Program-made: the position numbers and the translations under genes
The notes under the pieces: generated by a model
Seen by the model: the letters and a program-made list of their open reading frames with translations, nothing else
Told to the model about the DNA's origin: nothing
The model's database searches: none
Part shown: one piece after another, positions 32,557-45,016 of the stretch
Numbering within the stretch: the first letter of the stretch is position 1
Layout: every line of letters starts with the position of its first letter
Source of the DNA: Podospora comata
Lineage: Eukaryota > Ascomycota > Sordariomycetes > Sordariales > Podosporaceae
Length of the DNA: 64,000 nt
Assembly (NCBI GenBank): GCA_017354895.1
Contig: CP071495.1
Location: 3,021,001-3,085,000 of the forward strand
Direction of reading: 5' to 3'

Positions 32557-34018
32557 GCACTGGACTGTTGAGGCGGGGATTTATGCCGATTGCCATGAAA
32601 ACATAGAGCGGTTATCATTCATGGCGGTTGGTTTTTCATAGCTACTAATCTTTGGCGCTGATGGGGCCCATCATAGCGTTTTTGCGTGTTGGTGTGGAGA
32701 TATTTTGTATATGATAACCGACTTAACGGACTGCATAGCATTTTGGCCTAAAAGAGCAAGAAATATCATCACGGTGACATGACTCGACCAACGGACCTGG
32801 AGTGTGTGAGTGTGACACGCGGCCCCGTTTTAGTGTATTTGTAAGTCAAGCTGTCCAAGTGCCGGACGGGCGGGTTTTTCGTTCGGGTGTGGTGGTCGAT
32901 CGGGTGGTCCGGAATGCTCCTTGCGTAGATCAGTTGGTAGCTTAAACTCTTGATACGACAGACTCTCTTCCTTGTTTTTGGGGCGGATGGTGGGGTTTAT
33001 TTCATTCGTATAGGTAAGGCCAACGACAATGCTAAGCAGAAAAATATGCAGTTCAACCAAGGCACCAAAGAGTTTTTTTTATTTTTTTTATTTTATAAAA
33101 AAAGAAAAAAAAAGGGCGGACTTGTTTCCCAGGGCAGCGAGCCTTTGATTCCATTCCAGTTGAGGCTCTCGGAAATAAGGGGATTTAATCCGTGTTAGAC
33201 TCTCTGGTCAAGGTCAACCGGCCCGTTTGGTCCAAAGTGGAAGGCGAGAGTTTGTCAGTGATTGTCTGGTGTAAGCCAAGGTGGCATCTAGAACTTCTGG
33301 ATATGCACTCTCATCCTGCGGAGGGTTTTTGTGAGATCTCGAGAAAAGGCCGATCCTTGACTTGACTTTTTCATGCTCTGATATTTTGGTATAATTTTAA
33401 TACAAATATTACCTGATGTTCTGTGATATAGTTCCCGTGCCAAAGAGCAAAAAAACAAAGTTCGCCCGCTCAGTCGCCACCTGACATGGCTGGCTGTTTC
33501 TCCGGCCGCTTGGAAGCCCTGGTTGTCAGGGACTGCTTCAATGGTCCACGTAGCACAGCATGCAAATCATAAACTTTTGAGAAAAATAATAAATGTTGCC
33601 CTCTCAGCTCAACAAAGAAAAAGAGGCTGAATACCAGGCTCAGGTCAGGCGTGGCTCCGAGGAAGAGCGCTGAGTGGTTGCAGTAACACAGCCCTGCAAC
33701 AGGGCACCAGCGGAGAATCCCGTGACTCTTCCCCAGGGCCGCTGTCGCTGAGCTGGGCTTGCTTGGGGCCTGGATCCCTGGAAGCCGCAGCGGGCGCCGA
33801 CTGCCCCCCGACTGGCCCCGACTGGCACTCTCTCTGCATCATCTCTAGTGGACGGCCACGCCCACGATCCACACCCCAACATCATCCACATCCACTGTCC
33901 ACGTTCCCCATTCTCTAAACTAAGTGCTGGTCGTCATCCGCCTTCGCCTTTTCAATCCCTCTTTTTTGCAGACCGAACATGGAACGAGCCCCATGAGAGC
34001 TGCCCCGACGACCGTACC
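32557..34018. other. Intergenic/promoter region of the NRC-2-type kinase
   Basis: This 1.46-kb stretch includes an unusual T-run/A-run block at about 33070-33115. No protein gene is seen. An ATG at 33848 is in frame with the kinase but gives an unconserved His/Pro-rich start, so I treat it as leader. Confidence 0.5.
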
Positions 34019-36130
34019 ATGCCGTCAACCAAAAGCACAAATGGCGATAGCCACTTCCAGCAAAAGATAAAGAGTTTCTTCCGCATCAACTCGTCCAGCA
34101 GCAGTCGCGATGCCACCACCCCGGACCGGGAGCGCGGCGGCGTCTCGGGCCCCCTGCGCTCCGAGAACAACAAGCCCTCCCGCAACACGAGGTTCTTCAG
34201 CGTCGGCCGCCTGCGCAGCGCGACCACCGCTAGCGAGGGACATCCGCTCGACGAGGCCATGAGCCCGACTGCTCATGCGAACCCCTATTTTGCCCACCAG
34301 GGCCAGCCCGGCCTACGACATCACAATGACGGGTCCGTACCCCCGAGTCCACCCGACACCCCGATGCTCAAGGTCGACGGCCCCAACGGCGGGCCCGTGG
34401 AGAAGATATCGGCGAGCACCAAGGAGGAGCTCGCGAGGAAATTGAGGAGGGTTGCCAGTGCCCCGAATGCACAGGGCTTGTTTTCCAAGGGCAACGGCAG
34501 CGGGGAAAGACCACAAACCGCCGAGCTTAGCAAGGAGCCGCTCGCCGAGAGTAAGGACTCGACGAGCGTGGGATTTGCCGACGCCCAGACACCACCCGGC
34601 AGCGCGGTGGAATTGGCCACGTCTGTGCCGGAAGGGGATAGCCTCGGGGCGCTGCCACCACCGAACCAGTCGCCGTTGGCGTTCCGCAGGACGTATAGCT
34701 CCAACTCGATCAAGGTGCGGAATGTGGAGGTAGGCCCCCAGAGTTTCGACAAGATCAAGTTGATTGGTAAGGGTGATGTGGGTAAGGTGTATTTGGTGAG
34801 GGAGAAGAAGAGTTCAAGGCTGTATGCCATGAAGGGTTAGTCTGTCCAACCTTGGCTGGAGGAATGTACTGGCTGACATGTCACACAGTGTTGAGCAAGA
34901 AGGAGATGATCAAGCGCAACAAGATCAAGAGAGCGCTGGCAGAGCAGGAAATCCTCGCGACGAGCAACCACCCTTTTATCGTCACTCTCTATCACTCTTT
35001 CCAGTCCGAGGACTACCTCTATCTGTGCATGGAGTACTGCAGCGGCGGCGAGTTTTTCAGGGCGTTGCAGACGAGACCGGGCAAGTGCATATCGGAGGAT
35101 GACGCCCGCTTCTATGCGGCTGAGGTTACGGCCGCGTTGGAGTACTTGCATCTGATGGGTTTCATTTACCGGGATCTGAAGCCAGAGAGTATGTCTCAAT
35201 CACTGCATGCGCCGTGTGGGATGTGTGCTGACAATCCGTTACAGATATTCTGCTTCATCAGTCTGGCCATATCATGCTTTCAGATTTCGACTTGTCAAAA
35301 CAGTCTGATCCCGGCGGCAAGCCGACGATGATTCTAGGGAAGAACGGCACCAGCTCGACATCGCTGCCAACCATCGATACCAAGTCGTGCATTGCCAACT
35401 TCCGAACGAACTCTTTTGTTGGCACAGAAGAGTACATCGCGCCCGAGGTGATCAAGGGCAGCGGGCACACCAGCGCTGTCGACTGGTGGACGCTGGGTAT
35501 TTTGATCTACGAAATGCTGTACGGCACCACACCGTTCAAGGGAAAGAACCGCAATGCGACATTCGCCAACATCTTGCGCGAAGACATTCCCTTCCCGGAC
35601 CACGCGGGCGCACCGCAAATATCAAAGTGAGTCTCCTGTCGCATCGCAGTCGCATGCACCATCGCATTTGTCAAAAGCCATTACTAATGCTATCTCTCTC
35701 TCACCCCAGCCTCTGCAAGTCATTGATCCGCAAACTATTGATTAAAGACGAGAACCGTCGTCTTGGCGCCAGGGCGGGTGCATCCGACATCAAGACCCAC
35801 GGCTTCTTTCGGACGACGCAGTGGGCCCTTATCAGGCACATGAAGCCGCCCATTATCCCCAACCAAGGACGTGGTATCGACACGATCAACTTCAGAAATG
35901 TCAAGGAGTCTGCCAGTGTCGACATCAGCGGGTCCAGGCCGATGGGGGCGAAGGGTGTGCCGCTGGATAGTGGGTTAGCGACACCAGGAGCCGAGACGCC
36001 AGATCCGTTTGAGGAGTTCAACAGTGTCACGCTGCACCACGATGGGGAAGATCACTATGGTCAGCACTCGCCACCAGCACACCAGCAGCACAGGAATAGC
36101 GGAGGTGGCAAGAATGGGTATGATTCGTAG
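34019..36130 (+). CDS. nrc-2: NRC-2-type AGC serine/threonine kinase (flippase-kinase group), four exons
   Basis: The exons are 34019-34835, 34889-35188, 35245-35626 and 35710-36130, giving 639 aa. In Neurospora NRC-2 represses conidiation onset; yeast relatives Fpk1/Fpk2 activate aminophospholipid flippases at the plasma membrane. The N-terminal 240 residues are a Ser-rich disordered leader with [15 protein letters not shown]. The kinase domain starts near 243: [11 protein letters not shown] loop, YAMK lysine, [30 protein letters not shown] (about 366-376), then [10 protein letters not shown], with DFD instead of DFG as in this kinase group. The activation-loop insertion runs to [20 protein letters not shown]. 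The C-terminal lobe ends with [18 protein letters not shown], typical of AGC kinases. The tail has DPFEEFNSV followed by His/Gln-rich sequence. Introns of 53, 56 and 83 nt have consensus signals and matching phases. Confidence 0.93.
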
Positions 36131-37669
36131 GGGGATACTCAGCTGCCACAGAGGGACCATAACAGCAGCAGGTTTGGGTTGCTGGTGGGGAGTTGTGTAC
36201 CTGGGGTGTGGGGGTCAGGTGTACTAGGAGGAGGAGGAGGAGGAGGAGGAGGAGGGCCGAGGGAAACGAGAAGCGAGAGCTGGGGAGGTGTGTCCTCTAT
36301 TACCACGACGAGGGGAAGCGGTGCATCATCTAGCAGGATTATAACGGGACAGCAGCAGCGGCAAACACAAGCACATCATCAACAGTCTGGTCATCATCGG
36401 AAGGATGGGGAAGGGAGGTTGTGGAAGCAGCCGTGGTTTTGCTTCTTGTGAAACATGTAAATGAGACGAGAAGAGCAAAAGAGAATGGAAATGAGAGGGG
36501 GTTGAGGGCAAAGAAAGAGGAACTGTTCAAAACATTTTTGGTCGTTTTTTTTTTCGGTGGGGGCAAAGGGATTGGTGTTTTTGCTGTCTTGTTTTTTTTT
36601 TCTTTTTTGAAACGCTTTGGTGTTTGTTTTGATGTGGTTTCGTTTTTAAACACACACACGCGCAGACAGGCACCTATTTTGAAGAAGGGGAGGGAACGGG
36701 AGGGGACGAGCTGGGAAGGGTGGTGGGTGGTGGTGGTGGTGGGAGCAAGGCTTTTTTTATACACTAACTACTACATCCTACTACTACTATTAACTACTAC
36801 GCTACCGCTACGTACTCTATGTTTGGGTGAAGAGATGAGATGGTGGGCTGGATGGTAGCGAGTTTAAGGGGGACGGGTGAATTGAGGCACATGTTATTGA
36901 AGGATTTGTTCTGATCTGTTGTATGTGACATGTCTCCGTGGGTGACTACCTAGAAAAATTGCAAGCTCTTGTCAGTCCTAGGACCCGAGGTTGCTTTCTG
37001 GTTCGCTCTTCACTTGAAGTCGTTACATATAACTGTTCAATTTGTGCAGCGAGGCTCTCGAAAGGCAAGTGCAACTATGGCGTATGTGGGGCTCTAATTA
37101 CTGCCTTTCACATCGTTCCCTTCTTATCAACTTCATCAATGGTCAAAGTCAGGGTTTTTCCTATTTTTCAGTTCGTCTGCTATCTTTCTCCATACCATTG
37201 GAAGGCTTCCGCAGTGCCTCGACATCGCCTTGTATGACTGACGAAAATACCCTCGAATTTCGACAGATCAGCGACTCGAACTTCAGCTGTGTAGAACAGA
37301 GCCCAATCAGGTATCACAGCATAATATACAGCCCTCGGATTCCAGCACCTACATACACGCTGATAATGTTGCCTGCTTCATATTTCTATGCAGATGTCTA
37401 AGCCTTGGGTCGATCGTCGGTCGGCCCCCAATCATAACCAGCACCAAGCTTCACGGCGAGTGGCTGTTTGTTCTTGGCCTTCATCGCACTGGACCATATT
37501 GACGGCCGAAGGAGTGCCTTGTAACATGCACGGTTCGTGTGGAAGGAGATCGCGGCGAGGGTCTATAAGGCATCGACACAGCTCTGATTCATCGAATGTA
37601 TTCTGTTTTCAAGCTTTCTCTCTATTGAGCTGGATGGCTCTGTTCACTCCCAGCCTGCATTGAAGCAAA
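36131..37669. other. Intergenic region, 1.5 kb
   Basis: Downstream of the kinase the + strand is G- and T-rich with runs of T (36546-36610) and a TACTAC-rich patch (about 36770-36810). The right half is promoter of the next gene. No gene is called; the small ORFs lack domain evidence. Confidence 0.5.
36226..36255 (+). repeat. (GGA)10 microsatellite downstream of the kinase
   Basis: About ten AGG/GGA triplets lie roughly 100 bp after the kinase stop codon, probably in the 3'-UTR. Purine-only repeats of this kind can form triplex or G-quadruplex-like structure. Confidence 0.9.
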
Positions 37670-39681
37670 ATGACGAGGCCACAGACCACACATATGGACG
37701 ACAACCACAACGAACACCCACTACTTGACCACGAAAGGCCACCACCAGTATCAGAAGGCGCGAGCCTCGTCAACAACGAGAAGTCAAAGACAGGTCAACC
37801 GGAAAAGCCATGGACACCAGGCTTTGGACCACGCTTCCCCTGGATAGCGAGTCTGTCCATACTATTCTCTTTTATCCTGGTCGGGCTCATGATCTCCATC
37901 ACAGTTCGGGCAGATGACACGAAAGTCGACTCTTGGGCTGTGTCACCACCGGTTCTTCTTGCGATTTTCTCCACTGTCGCCAATGCCCTCATCCAAGTTG
38001 CCCTGGTAAGAGGAGCTGCCATTACGTGGTGGTATCTTGCTATGCGGCCGGCTCGTCAGAGTCTTGTTCAGGATATACACTGGCGCTGGGCAGCGGCTGG
38101 TGGCATAGTCGATGCTGTGGAGAGCATTCTTCGCCGAGGCCTGAGCAAGACGGCTGTTGCGTGCTCCTTTGCAACGATTGTGGCTATCAACGCCCCGCTC
38201 TTGCAACGCGCGGTGGGCGTAAGAACTCGAGAAGACTTTAGAGCTGGTGTGAAAATCGGTCCGGTGTATGCAGCTCCGCGGCTCCCACAAGGCTTTGGCG
38301 CTGTGGCGCTTGGAAGGTACAAGGAGCTGAGCCCAGCGAAGAACTTTAGTGAGGTGATGGGGGAGTATTTCAGCAGATCGCCAATGATGATTCAGAGTGA
38401 TGGGGTCAACATCACGGGAGAATACACGACCGAGATCACTGCTGTGGGATATCGCTTTGACTGCACGGCTGAGAATACCACTAGACTCCCGAGCTACAGC
38501 GAGGTCGACGAAGGGTACCAGTATTACACGGGTCTCGGTGCCAACGTCTTTGTCAGTTCTCCGGTTTACAGTGAGAAGCCAAAAGATTTGTGGAATGCCA
38601 AATTCGTGGCCATGTTGCTGAAGAATCCCCTTCGGGAGGTGGACACGAGAAAAGACGGCCGCCAGTTCTTTTATGATGCTGTGTGGAAGCCGGAGCAGGG
38701 GTGTATAGACGCCACGCATGGCATCGAGGTTCGATCACGCAACTGGTATGTAATCCTACGTCTTGTGTACTGTACCACCAGTTGTTGCATTTTCCCCTGA
38801 TGTATCTCTGTTTCTCACCGAGGTACAAAGAAGACATTTGAGCTTGTTGGCTAAATTCCGAGAACAGTGACATCTACCCAGCGGTCGTCAAGTACCCTAT
38901 CACCATCTCCAACAACACCATCAAACTTCGCCCTAGCCCGTCGCCCCTTCACGACGAGCTAGTCTCGCTTGAGACCTTTGACGAGGCCATGGAAGATATG
39001 AACCGGCCCAGCTCTACGCACGGCGGACTCGCGCTGTTGTTGAACCACCGCTTCTCGGCCAACTACACCATCAGACCGGTGACGCCCATGCAGGACTATC
39101 ACCGGTGGGATGCGCTGTCAGAAGGGTACTTTGCCTACGAGATGGCCGCGACGGCTGCCGACGAAGTCAACTGCAACCGCAGATTCAAGGACCCGGGACC
39201 GATTATCTATGAAGCTGTTCGCGAACTGGCGTTGCGCTCGGCTCTCAGGGCTGTGAACACGTCGGATCCTGAACACAAGCTGATGCTGGAGGGGGAGCAG
39301 ACTGAGACGGTGGTGGTGTTTGTAGCTAACATGGCGTTTCTCTATGGGGCGGTGGCGGTTACGGTTTTGGCTACGGTGGCGGTTATGCCTTTGTATTATG
39401 GGTTTTGGAAGCTGGGGAGGGAGGTTTCGATGTCGCCGTTGGAGGTTGCGAAGGCTTTTCGGGCGGTGCAGTTGGAGGGGGTGGCGTCTAATGCTGAGAT
39501 TGGAGGGTTGCTCAAGGGGGTGGGGGGGAGACTGATTCGGTATGGGGTTGTTGAGGTTGAGGAGGGGGGGTGGGTTTTGGGGATGGGGAAGCCGGGGAGG
39601 ACGGTTCATCCTGATGAGATGGGGGAGAGGGATTCGCTTGAGGGTGATGGGGAGAGTGTAAGGGGGAGGGAAGGAAGGTGA
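37670..39681 (+). CDS. Fungal four-TM membrane protein of unknown function (DUF3176-like layout)
   Basis: The exons are 37670-38745 and 38868-39681, giving 629 aa. The cytosolic Pro/His/Glu-rich N-terminus (1-60) is followed by TM1 (FPWIASLSILFSFILVGLMI) and TM2 (PPVLLAIFSTVANALIQVAL). A segment with TWWYLAMRPARQSL and DIHWRWAAAGG follows, then TM3 (AVACSFATIVAINAPLLQRA). A large extracytosolic domain has N-glycosylation sequons (NFSE, NITG, NTTR) and several Cys. TM4 is near residue 520 (VFVANMAFLYGAVAVTVLAT). The tail is Gly/Glu-rich. This layout is common among lineage-expanded plasma-membrane proteins of Pezizomycotina, some labelled DUF3176. No function is proposed. The 122-nt intron joins RSRN to CDIYPAVVKYP in phase 2. 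The last 150 bp of coding strand is very G-rich. Confidence 0.8.
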
Positions 39682-41045
39682 TGTGTGATGACTCCGTTGG
39701 GAGGGTTTTCGGGAGACTCGTTTTAGAGATTGTGTAGTTCAGGTTAGTCAAAACAAAGTTGTCTATGCTGCTGCCCGTTCAGACGGTTACTTGATCACCT
39801 CGAGAGAAGCGTACAGTCAAACGCGTGGAGGCTAGACAATATGCTCGCAGGCATGGTATATCTCGACGAATCGCTCACAGTAAATATCTGCAAGTCTACA
39901 TTCTGGGACATTTAACCCCCCTCGGGAAGCGACCATGAGCCATGCTCCAAAACATTTCTCGCCAGACGGTCACCCGAACGGTGGTGCTCCTGACCATAAA
40001 ACATTCATGTAACCTTGCCCGCTCAACACACAGCCACACCTTCGTGTAAACATATCAAGTATCTAGCTACAATACCTAGCACCAAACCACCTTTTTCACC
40101 AAAAGAACTTCTCGATTCTCCAAACCACTTGGCCCGCAGCAGGTGCTCTCGCACCACCAAGATACTAGCGATCACTCTGCTACTGAACAGCCCCTGCAAG
40201 AATGGGAACACAATCCCGGGTTATACAAGAAGTCAGACTGGGCGGCATACAGTGTTATCGGTTCTTATGGCTGTATGCGTATTCGTCTCACTTCGTTTCG
40301 ATGATGATTTGAGGGCTGGATCGGATTGCTGCTGCTGTTGCTGAGGGAGGGGAGGTGATTGGGGCAGGTTCAGGGGAAATGGAGACGTAAATGGGGGTTA
40401 TGGGTGGTCTGATGATGAGGTTATGTATGAGTATGAGGTATGAGATGGGGAATGAGATGAATGATGGTGGGAATGATGGTGGGATTGAGGGTGAAAGGAC
40501 AGTCAGTTCGGAGCTTCATGTGGGTTGTTCATGGTATACCAGCCTGCCAAATGGACAGTAATAAGGTATCATGGGGTTGTTAGTTGGAACCCAAACTTGC
40601 TCTCACTTTTATCTTGCCTTTATTTCTGTTCGCATATGTAAAACATTGCATCCAGATCACGTATCAGTGTAGGGCATAGCGTTTCACTACGCAAGAACAT
40701 TCTAGGTGGTTTGAGGAGCCAGTCCAAATATCGAGTGGATTCAAATGGTTGTAGTAAGGTACCATCCAATCCATCAAGCACACAAGCCCAATATTCTCAA
40801 TCGACTTTTCGGGCATGTCGGCATACATCGGGTATCACCAACCGACCAAGATAAGCCCGCTTCCTCCCGCCCTTGCAGGTGGTTCACTTCCCCTCTTCTC
40901 TTGTGAGATTTGAGAATTTTTCACGAGAATCAACCCTCTCACAAAAAGTCTTGCTGAGGATCACAGCACTCAGCAGTCTGGAATTCTATCATCTCCCTTC
41001 TTGTTCCCTTTTTAACATCGAGCAGTCATTGCTTCGACTTTGAAG
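39682..41045. other. Intergenic region, 1.4 kb
   Basis: It contains ATGA/GTATGAGG-type short imperfect repeats at about 40410-40490 (gatggtgggaatgatggtggg). No gene is seen. Confidence 0.5.
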
Positions 41046-42172
41046 ATGTTCCAAATCATCCCCCGCCATGTGATAACCCGACGAGTGATGCCCCTCACCG
41101 TGAGGGGAACAGGTGAGAATGCCCAACACTCACATGCCATTTGCTCTGCTAACCACACCATCAAGCACCACGCCTCACTCCTCTCTATCGCCAAACCCCC
41201 CTTCGTTACTACAGTGACAAGAAGGACTCTGACAAACTTAATCAAGAGCCAAAGAAAGAGGCCACCGATCCCAGCACCACCACTACCACCACCAAGCAAG
41301 ACGACATCCTCTCCCTCCGTCAAAAACTTCACAAAACCAACACCTGGCACGAAGCCGACCAACTCCGGAAACAGATCCGAAAACATGGGGAAGAAGTGAC
41401 AGAAACACCAACCACATCAGCGACACCAGTGACACCAGCCACATCAGCAACAACAGCAACACCAGCGACACCAGCGACACCAGCAACCCCAGCAACCCCA
41501 GCAACCCCAGCAACCCCAGCAACCCCAGCAACCCCAGCACTAGCAACATCAGCAACACTAGCAAAACCAGCAACACCAACGACACCAACAACACCAACAA
41601 CACCACCAACCCCCGCCCAAGCCGTCAACCCCCCAGCCCAACCCCCAATCGACCTCCTCCTAAAACAACAGCTCTCCCTCCACCTATCCCGCCTCATCCA
41701 AGAATCAACAGACCAAACCCTCCAAAAACTCGCCCCCCTCACCAACCCCACCACCACTCCAGGCATCGTCAATACCCTCAAAAGAATCGAAAGAAGAGCC
41801 TGGGCCTGGAAGATCTTCCTCCTCACTGCCGCCCTGGCCGGGACTGTAGTCCTAATCCCCGAGCACGAAAGGGAGTACTACATCTACCGCTTCAACGACG
41901 CGTGCGAAGAGGTGAAGGGGTGGTTTGACGAGGAGGTGAGAGAGGCCAGGAGGAAGAAGAGGGAGGAGCGAGAGCTGGAACAGGAGAGGGGTGTTATCGA
42001 GGCGTTGACGAGGAGCGACATCAAGGTTGAGGCTTACCCTTCGCGAGATGATCAGCGTCTGTCCATCCTGTCAAAGTTCTTGTTTGTCCTGTTTTGGTGC
42101 TTTTGCTGGTCGGGGGGTTTTACCGGGTTGGTGCTCCCGGGGAGGGTGTTCAGGGGTGGGAAGGTTGAGTAA
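41046..42172 (+). CDS. Hypothetical mitochondrial membrane protein with Thr-Pro-Ala repeat
   Basis: The exons are 41046-41112 and 41166-42172, giving 357 aa. The 53-nt intron has a GTGAGA donor and a CTAAC branch site, and joins in phase 1. This gives an Arg-rich, Met-start presequence MFQIIPRHVITRRVMPLTVR with RYYSDKK near residue 40, typical of mitochondrial import and processing. Next are a coiled-coil segment (DILSLRQKLHKTNTWHEADQ) and a low-complexity ATP/TPA repeat of about 70 residues. A helical domain with LLKQQLSLHLSRLIQEST follows, then a TM (WKIFLLTAALAGTVVLIP), a charged helix (WFDEEVREARRKKREERELE) and a final TM (KFLFVLFWCFCWSGGFTGLV). It is probably an inner-membrane protein. 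The family is not recognised. The 3' third switches to G-rich codons. Confidence 0.75.
41482..41535 (+). repeat. 9-bp minisatellite (agcaacccc x6) coding ATP tripeptides
   Basis: Six exact head-to-tail copies sit inside a wider imperfect 9-bp array (about 41403-41610). The array stays in frame and encodes Ala-Thr-Pro repeats, a likely disordered spacer. The exact core suggests recent expansion. Confidence 0.95.
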
Positions 42173-42616
42173 GGTGGGAATTGGCGGCTGGAAATGAATT
42201 TATGAAATAGACGGATGGTTAGGGAGGGTAAGTCTTTGGGTACCTAGCAGGCGTTTTTTGTTACTTTTCTGTTCTTTTGCGGGATGTTTGTATAGAAACG
42301 GGCAATATGAGACACACGACTCTTCATACACAATCATGTCTGCAACCCGCGAAACACCTGTCACAGCCGACATCACACCTGATGTAGGGCCCTAGAGCAG
42401 CCTTTTATTGCCAAGCACACACCTCCCAGCAAGCACCTAGACACCCTCTGCACTTCAAAAGACACATACCACACTTCTCAGAGCACCCATCACACAACCA
42501 AATGACACCTACTTGCACTAACCAAAACACCTCCATTCCGACCAAAAAGACCTCGAAATGTATTACCCACGCCCCTATCCTATTGTTCCTCTACCCCTCC
42601 CCCAACTATATAACAC
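42173..42616. other. Convergent intergenic region
   Basis: This is the 3' flank of the hypothetical mitochondrial gene and of RIX7. The right half is C- and A-rich (CACC runs). No gene is seen. Confidence 0.55.
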
Positions 42617-45016
42617 CTACTCAATCATAGCATACTTCTCCGCATCCTTCACACTGGGCTTCACCTCCGACAGCGCCTTCTCCCAATCCTCCTTCGTAAT
42701 CACCGGCTTCTTCAACTTGACCCCATTCTTCGCAGTAGCATGCTGCCCCATCTGCTGCAGCTTAAGCGTGTACGCCCTCTCCAAGCAAGCCTGCGCAGCC
42801 GCCTGCATCAGATTGCCCAAATCAGCACCAGAGAAGCCCTGGCATCTGGGATCCAGCGCCACTTCCGACAAGTCAGCCTCCTGTTCAAGCTCTTGTTGTT
42901 CAGCGGCGACTTCATTATCCACATCCATGGCTTCCGCAGCAGCGGCCTTTTCCTGCTCTTTCTGCTGCTGTTGCTGGCGAGTGATGGTGTTGCGGTAGAG
43001 CGTCTTGAGAATGTCGATGCGGTCTTCCGGACCAGGCAGACCGACATAGATGCTGGTTCCCAGGCGGCCAGGACGACGGATGGCCTCGTCGATGATGTCT
43101 GGCCTGTTGGTTGCGCCAATGACGTAGATGCCGCTCCGGTCGCCCACACCGTCGAGTTCGGTGAGGAGGGTGTTGACCACGCGGGCGCTGGCATCGGAGA
43201 GGGAGTCGTCTCTCTTTGGCACGAGGGCGTCCATCTCGTCAAAGAACAAGATGCATGGAGCTGAAGACTTGGCGCGGGAGAATAGCTGACGGACCGCCCG
43301 CTCGGATTCACCGACGTATTTGTTGAGCAGCTCTGGACCCTTGATGGAGATGAAATTCGCCTTGGATTCGTTGGCGACGGCTTTGGCGACGAGAGTCTTG
43401 CCGCAACCTGGAGGACCCCAGAGCAAGATACCAGCTGCCGGCTTGATACCAACCGCATTGAAGAGCTCTGGGTCTTTGATAGGGCCGATGATAGACATCT
43501 CAAGCTTCTTGCGGACGTCTCCCAAGGCACCGACGTTGGCCCAGGTGGTGTCGGGGATGGTGCTGAAGCCCTCACGCTTGGAGGCCGGTTGGACGCGAGA
43601 AATAGCTGTCTTGAACTGCTCGTTGGAGATTTGCGTCTCTCCCCAGGAGGCTTGCCGGTGTTCTTCGAGAAGGAGCCAGTCCTGCTGCGCTTTGGAGACC
43701 TCGCCGGCGTCCTCATCTGCTGGCCTGAGGCCGCGGGCCTTTTGGAGGAGCTGCTGAAGACTGCCGCTGAAACTCTCTGATACCGCTGCCGTGACGACGT
43801 ATTGCAAATCGCTGCCCACGTAACCAGGTGTCAGCTTGGCGAGCTCCTTGAAGTTGACATCCTCGGCAAGATTCAAATCCCGTGATAACGACCGCAGAAT
43901 CTGCTCTCTCGCCCTCTCGCTCGGCATGCCCATGTCCACTTCCGATCCGAACCGTCTCCGGATCGCTGGGTCGAGCGACTCTGGTCTGTTTGTAGCCGCC
44001 AAAACCACCACGTTCTTCCCCAGCGGCGTGTTCCTCTTGATCCGATCCATCCCGTTCATAATCTCGGCCACGATTCTGCCCTCCATGCCCTTGTTCGCGC
44101 TCTCTCTCTTGCCAGCAATGGCATCGATCTCGTCAAAAAAAATGAGGCATGGCGCAATGCGAATAGCCTCATCAAACACATCCCTGATATTCTTCTCCGA
44201 CTCGCCCGACGTACCACCAACGATGGAAGGCGCAGAAATGGGGATAAACGCCGCGCCCGCGCTCCCAGCAACAGCGTGCGCAAGCGTGGTCTTGCCGCAG
44301 CCAGACGGCCCATGAAGCAAAACACCATTACCATACCGATACCCCATTTTCTCACAGGCCTCCCCGGCATTCAACGGGAACCAGATCTCCTGCATCAGCC
44401 TCTCCAACGTGTCGTCCACACCGGCGATATCCCGTATCGAGATTCCTGTCGGGGGCGTTCTGTCCACCTCCTTGGGCGTGCCCTTTCGTTTTTTAGGCCT
44501 TGGTTCCCCATTCGCATGCCTATCAGTCGTTTCCTTAGGCCTGTCAGTACCATCCTTAGGCGTCCCAACAGTAGCCTGAGGCCTCTCCTCCCCATCCTGA
44601 CCCGCCCCGTTATCCTCCACAGACCTCCCCCCATCATCACTCTTCGCACTCCCAAACCCCCACCCCCTCGCAATCTGCCGATTCAACAGTCCCGCATCCC
44701 TCGCCTCCCTCCTCTCCTTCTCCATCCGTTCCACAACCTCATCACTATCCTCCTCGTCCTCCCCCTCCCGATCCCTCTTCATTTGCTTTTCCCTCACCTC
44801 CAGCACCCGCTCAATCGACTCCTCCAAAACCTTCTTCTTCTGCCTCGCCACACTGGAATTTGATTTCTTGATCGCGTCATAAACCGTCGAAACTGCCAAC
44901 CTCCCCGGTTTTTCCCTCTGCGAATCCAACGTTTGGATTATCCCGTAGACTTCCCGATCGAGACGGAGGTTGGGGTTGAACCCGCCAGATGTTGAAGGTC
45001 GTGGTGGTCGGGACAT
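42617..45016 (-). CDS. RIX7: Ribosome-biogenesis AAA-ATPase RIX7 (NVL family)
   Basis: This intronless gene codes for 799 aa. RIX7 is a tandem AAA ATPase that extracts NSA1 from nucleolar pre-60S particles. Residues 1-70 form the NVL-type N-terminal domain ([10 protein letters not shown], then [20 protein letters not shown]). A charged linker carries probable nuclear signals ([11 protein letters not shown]). AAA-1 has [16 protein letters not shown] (about 236), Walker [12 protein letters not shown] (about 291) and a sensor [15 protein letters not shown]-2 has [20 protein letters not shown] (about 535), Walker [12 protein letters not shown] (about 587) and [18 protein letters not shown]. The C-terminus ends with [20 protein letters not shown], typical of the VPS4/NVL tail. 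I took the start at 45016 ([10 protein letters not shown]); an in-frame ATG at 45151 would add a Phe-rich stretch unlike the family. Confidence 0.93.
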   Translation of the reverse strand: MSRPPRPSTSGGFNPNLRLDREVYGIIQTLDSQREKPGRLAVSTVYDAIKKSNSSVARQKKKVLEESIERVLEVREKQMKRDREGEDEEDSDEVVERMEKERREARDAGLLNRQIARGWGFGSAKSDDGGRSVEDNGAGQDGEERPQATVGTPKDGTDRPKETTDRHANGEPRPKKRKGTPKEVDRTPPTGISIRDIAGVDDTLERLMQEIWFPLNAGEACEKMGYRYGNGVLLHGPSGCGKTTLAHAVAGSAGAAFIPISAPSIVGGTSGESEKNIRDVFDEAIRIAPCLIFFDEIDAIAGKRESANKGMEGRIVAEIMNGMDRIKRNTPLGKNVVVLAATNRPESLDPAIRRRFGSEVDMGMPSERAREQILRSLSRDLNLAEDVNFKELAKLTPGYVGSDLQYVVTAAVSESFSGSLQQLLQKARGLRPADEDAGEVSKAQQDWLLLEEHRQASWGETQISNEQFKTAISRVQPASKREGFSTIPDTTWANVGALGDVRKKLEMSIIGPIKDPELFNAVGIKPAAGILLWGPPGCGKTLVAKAVANESKANFISIKGPELLNKYVGESERAVRQLFSRAKSSAPCILFFDEMDALVPKRDDSLSDASARVVNTLLTELDGVGDRSGIYVIGATNRPDIIDEAIRRPGRLGTSIYVGLPGPEDRIDILKTLYRNTITRQQQQQKEQEKAAAAEAMDVDNEVAAEQQELEQEADLSEVALDPRCQGFSGADLGNLMQAAAQACLERAYTLKLQQMGQHATAKNGVKLKKPVITKEDWEKALSEVKPSVKDAEKYAMIE

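Noticed and set aside
33848-34018. Upstream in-frame ATG for the NRC-2 kinase
   Set aside because: The extra 57 residues are His/Pro-rich and unlike the family; [20 protein letters not shown] fits better as the start.
37943-38719. 258-codon minus-strand ORF opposite the four-TM protein gene
   Set aside because: No domain or codon support; the + strand frame has TMs, sequons and a phase-consistent intron.
41283-41826. Leu/Val- and Val/Ala/Gly-repeat ORFs on the minus strand
   Set aside because: They are reverse-complement readings of the 9-bp minisatellite that codes ATP tripeptides on the + strand.
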